Assembly: GCF_900114155.1 (NCBI RefSeq)
Contig: NZ_FOSC01000011.1
Span: forward strand, 102,381-166,380
Origin: Marinobacter persicus
GTDB lineage: Bacteria > Pseudomonadota > Gammaproteobacteria > Pseudomonadales > Oleiphilaceae
Length of the DNA: 64,000 bases
Direction of reading: 5' to 3'
The stretch's first letter is position 1. Each line of letters opens with the position of its first letter. Position numbers and translations under genes: made by a program. Of this stretch, positions 57,762 through 64,000 are shown in pieces. The notes beneath the pieces were generated by a model. That model was given only the letters and a program-made list of their open reading frames with translations. It was not told the DNA's origin and searched no databases.

Positions 57762-58055
57762 TTATTCCACATCCAGAAAATCGATGTCCTGACCTTCTGC
57801 CAGCTTTACATAAGCCTTACGAACGTCATTACGCTTGCCGAATCCGCGGATAGTGCGCTTTTGCTTACCCTTGCGGTTCAGAACCTGAACACCTTCTACG
57901 GTGACGTTGAACAGCTGCTCAACGGCTTTTTTGATCTCCGGCTTGGTAGCATCGGCTGCAACACGAAACGCAACCTGGCCACGCTCTGCTGCCAGAGACG
58001 CTTTCTCAGATACGAGCGGTCCAAGCAGGACCTGATAAATACGTTCCTGATTCAT
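57762..58055 (-). CDS. rplW: 50S ribosomal protein L23
   Basis: L23 is the docking site for trigger factor and SRP at the exit tunnel. The 97-aa protein has [20 protein letters not shown] and [20 protein letters not shown]. Its start overlaps the rplD stop by four bases. Confidence 0.98.
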   Translation of the reverse strand: MNQERIYQVLLGPLVSEKASLAAERGQVAFRVAADATKPEIKKAVEQLFNVTVEGVQVLNRKGKQKRTIRGFGKRNDVRKAYVKLAEGQDIDFLDVE

Positions 58056-58657
58056 CCCAGCATCTCCTCGATCTTCTTCAGAGCGGGAACCGTTACCACG
58101 ACTTTCTCGAAGGCAACCAGGCTTACCGGATCCAGACCGGCAATATCACGCACATCAACGTGCGGGATGTTGCGGGAGGCCAGATGCAGGTTCTGCTCAA
58201 CACTTTCAGACAGAATCAGGGCATTGGACACGCCCAGGTCGTTCAGCTTGGCAGTGAAAGCCTTGGTCTTCGGGCTGTCTACGTTGATGTCGTCGACAAC
58301 AACCAGACGCTCCTGGCGTACCAGCTCGGAGAAAATGGACCGCATGGCTGCACGGTACATTTTGCGGTTAACTTTCTGCTCGAAGTCACGGGGCTTGGCG
58401 GCAAAGGTAACACCACCGGCACGCCAGATCGGAGAGCGGATGGTACCCGCACGGGCACGACCGGTACCCTTCTGACGCCATGGCTTCTTGCCACCGCCGG
58501 AAACTTCGGAACGAGTCTTCTGTGCTTTGGTACCCTGACGGCCCGCTGCCATGTAGGCAGTCACCACCTGGTGCACCAGAGCTTCGTTAAAATCTTTGGC
58601 AAACGCAGCGTCGGAAACAGAGATTCCCTTGCCGCTACCAGTAATTGTCAATTCCAT
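58052..58657 (-). CDS. rplD: 50S ribosomal protein L4
   Basis: L4 lines the tunnel and in E. coli represses the S10 operon. The 201-aa protein has [20 protein letters not shown] and [20 protein letters not shown], the tunnel loop. The leader upstream of rpsJ here seems too short for the E. coli style L4 attenuator. Confidence 0.98.
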   Translation of the reverse strand: MELTITGSGKGISVSDAAFAKDFNEALVHQVVTAYMAAGRQGTKAQKTRSEVSGGGKKPWRQKGTGRARAGTIRSPIWRAGGVTFAAKPRDFEQKVNRKMYRAAMRSIFSELVRQERLVVVDDINVDSPKTKAFTAKLNDLGVSNALILSESVEQNLHLASRNIPHVDVRDIAGLDPVSLVAFEKVVVTVPALKKIEEMLG

Positions 58658-58668
58658 CGCACCGCTCC

Positions 58669-59307
58669 TCAGGCTTTAACTGCAGGCTTGATGACAACAT
58701 CGCCGCCAGTTGCGCCAGGTACGGCACCACTCACCAGCAGCAGGTTGCGCTCGGCATCGACACGGACAATCTTCAGGTTCTGCACGGTGACCTGTGCGTT
58801 ACCCATTTGACCGGCCATTTTCTTGCCCTTGAATACCTTACCCGGAGTCTGGTTCTGACCAATGGAACCCGGTGCACGGTGAGACAGGGAGTTACCGTGA
58901 GTAGCGTCCTGCATGGAGAAGTTCCAGCGCTTAACGCCGCCCTGGAAGCCCTTACCCTTGGACTGACCAATGGCATCAACCACCTGACCGTCTTCAAACA
59001 CGGAAACGTTCAGCTCGCCACCAGCAGCCAGCTCTTCGCCTTCGCCTTCTGCCAAACGGAATTCCCAGATACCACGACCAGCCTCTACACCAGCTTTCGC
59101 ATAGTGTCCGGCTTCTGCCTTGGTTACGCGGGAGGAGCGACGAGAACCTACGGTTACCTGCACTGCGCGGTAGCCGTCGTTTTCGAGAGTCTTCAACTGG
59201 GTAATGCGGTTGGGTTCAACCTCGATTACCGTGACAGGCAGCGCCTGCCCTTCGTCCGTAAAAATACGGGTCATACCGGCCTTACGACCGACAACACCAA
59301 TTGCCAT
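58669..59307 (-). CDS. rplC: 50S ribosomal protein L3
   Basis: L3 lies near the peptidyl transferase centre. The 212-aa protein starts [20 protein letters not shown]. The central [20 protein letters not shown] includes the glutamine (in MQDA) methylated by PrmB in relatives. It follows rpsJ by 75 bases. Confidence 0.98.
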   Translation of the reverse strand: MAIGVVGRKAGMTRIFTDEGQALPVTVIEVEPNRITQLKTLENDGYRAVQVTVGSRRSSRVTKAEAGHYAKAGVEAGRGIWEFRLAEGEGEELAAGGELNVSVFEDGQVVDAIGQSKGKGFQGGVKRWNFSMQDATHGNSLSHRAPGSIGQNQTPGKVFKGKKMAGQMGNAQVTVQNLKIVRVDAERNLLLVSGAVPGATGGDVVIKPAVKA

Positions 59308-59382
59308 GTTTCACCTCTTAAGTGTACGGGGCTCGCACCCTCTATGGCCTGTGACAGTTACACAGACTAATACCGGGCGGTA

Positions 59383-59694
59383 TTAGCCGAGGCTAATCTG
59401 AACGTCTACACCTGCTGCCAGGTCTAGCTTCATCAAAGCATCTACTGTCTTTTCCGTCGGCTCAACGATGTCGAGCAAACGCTTATGCGTACGAATTTCA
59501 TACTGATCACGCGCGTCTTTATTAACGTGCGGGGAGATCAGAATGGTGTACTTTTCCTTCCGCGTCGGCAGAGGAATCGGGCCACGCACCTGAGCGCCGG
59601 TCCGCTTGGCGGTATCGACGATCTCCTGCGTGGACTGGTCGATCAGGCGATAATCAAACGCCTTCAACCGAATTCGAATTTTTTGGCTTTGCAT
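59383..59694 (-). CDS. rpsJ: 30S ribosomal protein S10 (NusE)
   Basis: S10 is a 30S head protein and, as NusE, part of antitermination complexes with NusB and NusG. The 103-aa protein has [20 protein letters not shown] and [20 protein letters not shown]. It is the first gene of the S10 operon, with a strong promoter about 62 bases upstream. Confidence 0.98.
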   Translation of the reverse strand: MQSQKIRIRLKAFDYRLIDQSTQEIVDTAKRTGAQVRGPIPLPTRKEKYTILISPHVNKDARDQYEIRTHKRLLDIVEPTEKTVDALMKLDLAAGVDVQISLG

Positions 59695-59756
59695 GATGCA
59701 CCAAACTCCACTCGTAGCAGCTACTGTATTAGCCGACCTTCAAAAAAAGGAGCCGC

Positions 59757-59785
59757 ATTGTATGCATAATACCCAACCGTGTCAA
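59757..59785 (-). promoter_or_regulatory. S10 operon promoter
   Basis: On the minus strand a perfect TTGACA (59780-59785) and TACAAT (59757-59762) are 17 bases apart. Transcription would start near 59750, leaving a leader of about 55 bases before rpsJ. Confidence 0.85.
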
Positions 59786-59828
59786 CAGCGATGCTGAAGA
59801 CCCGGTCGGGTGACTTTGCGACTGATAC

Positions 59829-59861
59829 AGAAAAAGGGGCTGAACGCTCAGCCCCTTTTTC
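59829..59861 (-). terminator. rho-independent terminator of tuf
   Basis: The stem AGGGGCTGA-acgc-TCAGCCCCT is flanked by A and T runs. It starts 17 bases after the tuf stop on the minus strand and separates tuf from the S10 promoter. Confidence 0.92.
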
Positions 59862-59877
59862 CTGATCAAGCGAGTAA

Positions 59878-61074
59878 TTACTCGATGATCTTGGAGACCA
59901 CGCCGGCACCAACGGTACGGCCGCCTTCGCGAATCGCGAAGCGCAGGCCATCTTCCATGGCGATCGGGGCGATCAGGGTAACAGACATCTTCACGTTGTC
60001 ACCCGGCATTACCATTTCCACGCCTTCCGGCAGTTCACAGGAACCGGTCACGTCAGTGGTACGGAAGTAGAACTGCGGACGGTAGCCTTTGAAGAACGGA
60101 GTGTGACGACCGCCTTCGTCTTTGGCCAGCACGTACACTTCGCACTCGAACTTGGTGTGCGGAGTGATGGAACCCGGCACAGCCAGTACCTGACCACGCT
60201 CAACGTCGTCACGCTTGGTGCCGCGCAGCAGCGCGCCGATGTTCTCACCCGCACGACCTTCGTCGAGCAGCTTGCGGAACATCTCAACACCGGTAACAAC
60301 GGTCTTGACGGTGTCTTTGATACCAACGATTTCAACTTCGTCGCCAGTCTTGACGATACCGCGCTCAACACGGCCGGTTACAACGGTACCACGACCAGAG
60401 ATGGAGAATACGTCCTCGATCGGCATCAGGAACGGCTGGTCAATCGCACGCTCCGGCTCCGGGATGTACTCGTCCAGAGCTTCTACCAGCTTCTTGACGG
60501 CAGTAGTACCCATTTCGTTGTCGTCCTTGCCTTCCAGCGCCATCAGCGCGGAACCGGTCACGATCGGAGTGTCGTCGCCCGGGAACTCGTACTGGCTCAG
60601 CAGGTCACGAACTTCCATCTCAACCAGCTCAAGCAGCTCTTCGTCATCGACCATGTCCGCTTTGTTCAGGAACACAACGATGTACGGTACGCCAACCTGA
60701 CGGGACAGCAGGATGTGCTCACGAGTCTGCGGCATGGGGCCGTCAGCTGCGGAACAAACCAGGATCGCACCGTCCATCTGGGCGGCACCGGTGATCATGT
60801 TCTTCACATAGTCAGCGTGGCCCGGGCAGTCAACGTGCGCGTAGTGGCGAGTCGGAGAATCGTACTCTACGTGGGAAGTCGCAATGGTAATACCACGCGC
60901 TTTCTCTTCCGGTGCGTTATCGATCTGGTCGAATGCACTGGCGGAACCTGTGCCCCAAACTTCGTGACAAACACGGGTCAGAGCAGCGGTCAGAGTGGTT
61001 TTACCATGGTCAACGTGACCGATGGTGCCCACGTTCAAGTGCGGTTTACTACGCTCAAATTTTTCTTTAGACAT
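59878..61074 (-). CDS. tuf: elongation factor Tu
   Basis: EF-Tu delivers aminoacyl-tRNA to the ribosome with GTP. From ATG 61074 it has 398 aa. G1 [10 protein letters not shown] is near 19-28, switch I has [15 protein letters not shown]3 is [12 protein letters not shown], and G4 is NKADMVDD. Domains 2 and 3 follow, ending [14 protein letters not shown]. Upstream lie four tRNA genes as in E. coli tufB. Downstream lies rpsJ as in tufA contexts. No fusA, rpsG or rpsL is next to it. It may be a hybrid or a collapsed copy of two tuf genes. Confidence 0.97.
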   Translation of the reverse strand: MSKEKFERSKPHLNVGTIGHVDHGKTTLTAALTRVCHEVWGTGSASAFDQIDNAPEEKARGITIATSHVEYDSPTRHYAHVDCPGHADYVKNMITGAAQMDGAILVCSAADGPMPQTREHILLSRQVGVPYIVVFLNKADMVDDEELLELVEMEVRDLLSQYEFPGDDTPIVTGSALMALEGKDDNEMGTTAVKKLVEALDEYIPEPERAIDQPFLMPIEDVFSISGRGTVVTGRVERGIVKTGDEVEIVGIKDTVKTVVTGVEMFRKLLDEGRAGENIGALLRGTKRDDVERGQVLAVPGSITPHTKFECEVYVLAKDEGGRHTPFFKGYRPQFYFRTTDVTGSCELPEGVEMVMPGDNVKMSVTLIAPIAMEDGLRFAIREGGRTVGAGVVSKIIE

Positions 61075-61124
61075 TCGACCAATCCCCCCAGGCAATCAGG
61101 ATCGTAACGTTGACCGGACAATAG

Positions 61125-61200
61125 TGGAGCTCATGGGCGGATTTGAACCGCCGACCTCACCCTTACCAAGGGTGTGCTCTACCAACTGAGCTACATGAGC
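61125..61200 (-). tRNA. tRNA-Thr (GGT)
   Basis: A 76-base cloverleaf with encoded CCA. The minus strand starts GCTCATGTAGCTCAGTTGG, the anticodon loop is TTGGTAA, and the T-arm is GTTCAAATC. It lies 50 bases before tuf and is probably processed from the tRNA-tuf transcript. Confidence 0.96.
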
Positions 61201-61212
61201 ATAAAACCAAAT

Positions 61213-61287
<75 letters not shown>

Positions 61288-61296
61288 AAGCAATAA

Positions 61297-61380
61297 TGGT
61301 GGAGGGGGCAGGATTCGAACCTGCGAAGCTTTCGCGTCAGATTTACAGTCTGATCCCTTTGGCCACTCGGGAACCCCTCC
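61297..61380 (-). tRNA. tRNA-Tyr (GTA)
   Basis: An 84-base class II tRNA starting GGAGGGGTTCCCGAGTGGC. It has a long variable arm (GACGCGAAAGC region), anticodon GTA in ACTGTAAAT, and encoded CCA. Confidence 0.96.
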
Positions 61381-61419
61381 CGCGCTTACCCGCCTTGGCG
61401 GGCTTGCTAAAACCTTTTG

Positions 61420-61495
<76 letters not shown>

Positions 61496-61522
61496 TCAAT
61501 TCGCCTCATCAGCGAGGCCGGT

Positions 61523-61551
61523 ATACTACGGATTTTTGTCAGGGCTTGCAA
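61523..61551 (-). promoter_or_regulatory. promoter of the tRNA-tuf operon
   Basis: On the minus strand TTGCAA (61546-61551) and TAGTAT (61523-61528) are 17 bases apart. A GC-rich stretch (ACCGGCC) follows, as in stringently controlled promoters. It overlaps the last codons of the SPOR gene. A small hairpin GCCTC-GAGGC (61503-61518) lies in the leader. Confidence 0.6.
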
Positions 61552-62149
61552 CACCCTTGCAGGCAACTCGCTCGACAAATTCGAACTTTTTGCCAAATTC
61601 CGCTTCAACCGCTTGAAGCCCGGGGCTTTTCGCCGTCGGCTCAACCTCAAAAACGAGCGCGTATCCTATACGATTTCGGGGGAACTTGGCCAGTACTACA
61701 TTGAGATTTTCCCGTTTTTTTTGCTCGACGACGGTGCTTGCCGCCTGCTCGGACTCAAACAACCCCAGAGATATGGCATTCCGGTTCGGGCCTTCTGTCA
61801 CCATCCACGCCTCCTCTCCGCGTTCCCGCAGCGCTGCAAGCTGCGCCAGTGCCTGTTTTTCGGGCTGCGACGGGATCAGCACCCAGTTCAGAGGCTCGAC
61901 GGCCCGCTCGATGGATTCAACCCTGTAGGGCAGCCCCCTTTGCTCCCCTTCACTAACGGCAAGCTCCCTGCTTTTGAACCAGCCCACCTGCAAACAGGCC
62001 CGGGAGCCAGCAATGGCAACCGAAGGTTTGAGGCTGGCCACTCTTGGCAGTTGCCCTTGGGGTAACGAAGGGTCTGGAGCCGGCGCCGGACCGGAGAGAT
62101 ACCACAACACGGCATTGGCAATCACCAGGAGCATGGCCAACCACTTCAT
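61526..62149 (-). CDS. SPOR domain-containing protein
   Basis: This 207-aa protein has an N-terminal membrane segment or signal (MKWLAMLLVIANAVLWYL). A C-terminal SPOR-like region (about 50-165) carries CLQVGWFKSRELA and the AISLGLFESEQAA strand-helix typical of the fold. SPOR domains bind denuded peptidoglycan at septa. Its start overlaps the coaX stop as ATGA, so birA-coaX-SPOR are one operon. This arrangement is conserved in Pseudomonas and relatives. The specific role is unknown. Confidence 0.82.
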   Translation of the reverse strand: MKWLAMLLVIANAVLWYLSGPAPAPDPSLPQGQLPRVASLKPSVAIAGSRACLQVGWFKSRELAVSEGEQRGLPYRVESIERAVEPLNWVLIPSQPEKQALAQLAALRERGEEAWMVTEGPNRNAISLGLFESEQAASTVVEQKKRENLNVVLAKFPRNRIGYALVFEVEPTAKSPGLQAVEAEFGKKFEFVERVACKGVASPDKNP

Positions 62150-62880
62150 GATTTATGCATTTCCCTGTCAGCCCAGAACAAACCGTCGAGCACCAGACCC
62201 GGCCTGTGCACGGCGTTCAAACCCAGCCGATTCCAACGCCAGGCATCACCTCCGGTGACGACAACGCTGTCTATGCCATAACCAGTACAGTCCTGCCGGA
62301 TTCGACTGGACAAAGCAGAGATAAGCCAGTCACAGCCGTGATTAACGGCATCGGAAGTATTGGTGCCAGGACGCGTATCAACATGCTCTTTGGGTTCGAA
62401 TATAACCCGGGCGGTATTACCCGAGAGGCTCCGAAGCATCATGGCCAACCCCGGCAAAATGAAGCCACCCAGGTGTTGCCCGCCGGAGTCAATATAATCA
62501 ACCGTAACCGCACTGCCCGCGTCCACCACAGCAACGCCCCCGGCAAATTCACGCCAGGCCGCGACCATTGCGTGCCAACGATCCGCTCCCATTCGGGTGA
62601 CATCGGCGTAGGAATTGCGCAAGCCGCCGGCAGTTGCCCGGGGCCAGTGAAAATAAACAGGAGCGGAGGTGTAGGCCTGCAGCAGCCTATCAAGCTCATT
62701 GGTGGCCTGATCGGACCCCACCGAGGAAACCGCGACCCGCTGCGGGGCGTCGTCTACACCCAGCTGCGCCAGCGTTGAAGGCATTGAAGCCAGATCAAAA
62801 CCTTCTTTGACGGAAGCACCGTCCGAGCCTGTCAGGCGCCATTTGGCTCTGGTATTACCTGCATCTACCAAAAGGATCAA
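62146..62880 (-). CDS. coaX: type III pantothenate kinase
   Basis: CoaX phosphorylates pantothenate in the first step of coenzyme A synthesis and, unlike CoaA, is not inhibited by CoA. The 244-aa protein has the ASKHA phosphate motif ILLVDAGNTRAKW (about 2-14), RMGADRWHAMVAAW and AVVDAGSAVTVDYID, then GGFILPGLAMM. The C-terminal VVTGGDA is also typical. Its start overlaps the birA stop by four bases. Confidence 0.95.
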   Translation of the reverse strand: MILLVDAGNTRAKWRLTGSDGASVKEGFDLASMPSTLAQLGVDDAPQRVAVSSVGSDQATNELDRLLQAYTSAPVYFHWPRATAGGLRNSYADVTRMGADRWHAMVAAWREFAGGVAVVDAGSAVTVDYIDSGGQHLGGFILPGLAMMLRSLSGNTARVIFEPKEHVDTRPGTNTSDAVNHGCDWLISALSSRIRQDCTGYGIDSVVVTGGDAWRWNRLGLNAVHRPGLVLDGLFWADREMHKS

Positions 62881-63842
62881 GGCGTTATCCTCAAACTGAT
62901 ATCTCCCGCACCCACCGATATCGTGGCATCACCCTGTTGGAGGCGGTAATTACCTTTTTCGTCGATCCCAGCACCAATACCCTGGAGTTCGCCGTCCTTT
63001 GCTTTAAGCGGCATGTCGAGAAAGATATCCCGGGCCTGCCAGCTGTCTTTAAAGCTGCCGAAGCCGTCTTGCTCGAAGATCCTGACGGCCCGCTCTATTT
63101 CGTTCAACATGGCCGCAGCTATATCAGACCGGCGCCAACGTATTTCGGGCCACGCGTTTGCCAGGCTGACCCAGGGCTGGTCCACGTCCTCGGCATCACT
63201 CATGTGAACATTCAGACCAATGCCGGCGATGACCTGCACGCACCCCTCCTGAAGTTCACCCTGGATTTCGACAAGGATACCCCCTAGCTTTCGATTAAAA
63301 GCATAGAGATCATTTGGCCACTTCAAGCCTAAGGGATTAGCGCCAAGCGCTTCCAGTGCCCGGGCAACTGCCACACCCAGAACCAGGCTGAGCCCCTCAA
63401 GCGCACCGAAACCTCCGGAGAGCGCAAGCCCGACACTGAGATAGATGTTCTCGCCCTTCGGACTGGCCCAGGTCCGGCCGAGGCGACCACGGCCCTGGGT
63501 CTGACAATCGGCCATCACCACCGGCAGGGGTTGGCTGACCAGCCCCAGACGACGGGCAACCTCACGGTTGGTTGAATCGACCTCTTCAAGGACGTGAAGA
63601 TCAACTTTGGAGAGTACCTCCTCGGACAGCTGCCGGAGAACCGCATCCCGGTCAAGATAATCCACCGTGGACAGCAGTTGATACCCACGCCCTTTAATGG
63701 TGCGAATTGCCACACCGTCGGCCTGGGCCTTACGGATCTGCTTCCACACCGCAGTACGTGAAATGCCGAGCGCACGGGCAAGATATTCACCGGAATGGAC
63801 CTGCTGGTCTTCGAGCAGCTTTAATAAAGCGGGAGCTTTCAT
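62877..63842 (-). CDS. birA: biotin-protein ligase and biotin operon repressor
   Basis: BirA attaches biotin to AccB and represses biotin genes. From ATG 63842 the protein has 321 aa. An N-terminal helix-turn-helix (about 15-45, ARALGISRTAVWKQIRKAQA) marks the class II regulator form. The ligase domain has the biotinyl-AMP loop GRGRLGRTWASP and LKWPNDLY. The C-terminal SH3-like domain ends GAGDISLRI. A TTG five codons upstream is an alternative start. Confidence 0.95.
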   Translation of the reverse strand: MKAPALLKLLEDQQVHSGEYLARALGISRTAVWKQIRKAQADGVAIRTIKGRGYQLLSTVDYLDRDAVLRQLSEEVLSKVDLHVLEEVDSTNREVARRLGLVSQPLPVVMADCQTQGRGRLGRTWASPKGENIYLSVGLALSGGFGALEGLSLVLGVAVARALEALGANPLGLKWPNDLYAFNRKLGGILVEIQGELQEGCVQVIAGIGLNVHMSDAEDVDQPWVSLANAWPEIRWRRSDIAAAMLNEIERAVRIFEQDGFGSFKDSWQARDIFLDMPLKAKDGELQGIGAGIDEKGNYRLQQGDATISVGAGDISLRITP

Positions 63843-63921
63843 GTAACTGGCGTCCAAACAAACAAAGGGGGATTAAACAACACAAGGCGTGAAAAAACAA
63901 AACGGCATTTTTTCCGGGCAA

Positions 63922-63955
63922 TAAAAAACCCCAGCACCGGAGGATGCTGGGGTTA
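63922..63955 (-). terminator. rRNA operon terminator
   Basis: On the minus strand the stem AACCCCAGCA-TCCTCCGG-TGCTGGGGTT is followed by a T-run, 10 bases after the end of the 5S gene. It would end the rRNA transcript. Confidence 0.9.
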
Positions 63956-63964
63956 GGGATAAGA

Positions 63965-64000
63965 GCCTGACGATGACCTACTCTCGCATGGGCGAACCAC
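63965..64000 (-). rRNA. rrf: 5S ribosomal RNA, 3' part
   Basis: The minus strand reads GTTCGCCCATGCGAGAGTAG followed by GTCATCGTCAGGCT, the conserved 3' end of 5S rRNA. The gene continues beyond the window. It implies an rRNA operon transcribed toward birA, as in Pseudomonas. The exact 3' end is uncertain by one or two bases. Confidence 0.9.

Overview
The window looks like a chromosomal segment of a marine gammaproteobacterium, most likely Marinobacter or a close relative. This rests on recognisable protein families and on gene orders shared with Pseudomonas and Marinobacter: glnE-ilvE next to LPS core genes, ssb-MFS-uvrA, birA-coaX-SPOR-tRNA-tuf beside an rRNA operon, and a complete S10-spc-alpha ribosomal superoperon. 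No database search was possible. Most of the window is GC-rich. The first 4.8 kb is visibly more AT-rich, as surface-polysaccharide clusters often are.

Layout. 1-4.8 kb, plus strand: a dTDP-sugar cassette (rfbB, rfbA, wecF-like, a hexapeptide acyltransferase, wecE) that would make and transfer dTDP-Fuc4NAc as in enterobacterial common antigen synthesis. 4.8-8.1 kb, minus: an LPS-core group with a GT4 glycosyltransferase and three different sugar-kinase-fold proteins (YrbL-like, RfaY-like, KdkA). 8.1-12 kb: ilvE and glnE. 12-17.3 kb: a two-helix potassium channel with an RCK domain, an Rpn-type nuclease, a CYTH protein, a porin and dtd. 17.4-24.6 kb: typA, then glnA, a DUF4124 protein and ntrBC.

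The nitrogen-control genes fit together. GlnA carries the tyrosine adenylylated by GlnE, and both glnA and ntrBC have sigma-54 type promoters with NtrC-like dyads upstream, so NtrC probably controls glnA and its own operon.

24.6-40.9 kb, minus: one long MSHA-type (type IV) pilus operon in the canonical order mshI-I2-J-K-L-M-N-E-G-F-B-A-C-D-O-P-Q, nearly all genes overlapping or touching. It ends in a large MshQ-like surface protein with an unusual glycine-rich N-terminus. Its gene and mshP carry poly-G tracts of 8, 9 and 10 bases. 41-46 kb: ssb, an MFS transporter and divergent uvrA.

46-59.7 kb, minus: rpsJ through rplQ, the complete S10, spc and alpha operons with secY and rpoA. 59.9-64 kb, minus: a single tuf gene preceded by four tRNA genes (Thr-Tyr-Gly-Thr, the E. 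coli tufB order), then a SPOR protein, coaX, birA, an rRNA terminator and the 3' end of a 5S gene.

The most striking feature is that this one tuf joins a tufB-type upstream context directly to a tufA-type downstream context. The usual secE-nusG-rplKAJL-rpoBC-rpsLG-fusA block is absent between them, which suggests either recombination between the two tuf copies or an assembly collapse. No CRISPR array, prophage or complete insertion sequence was seen.
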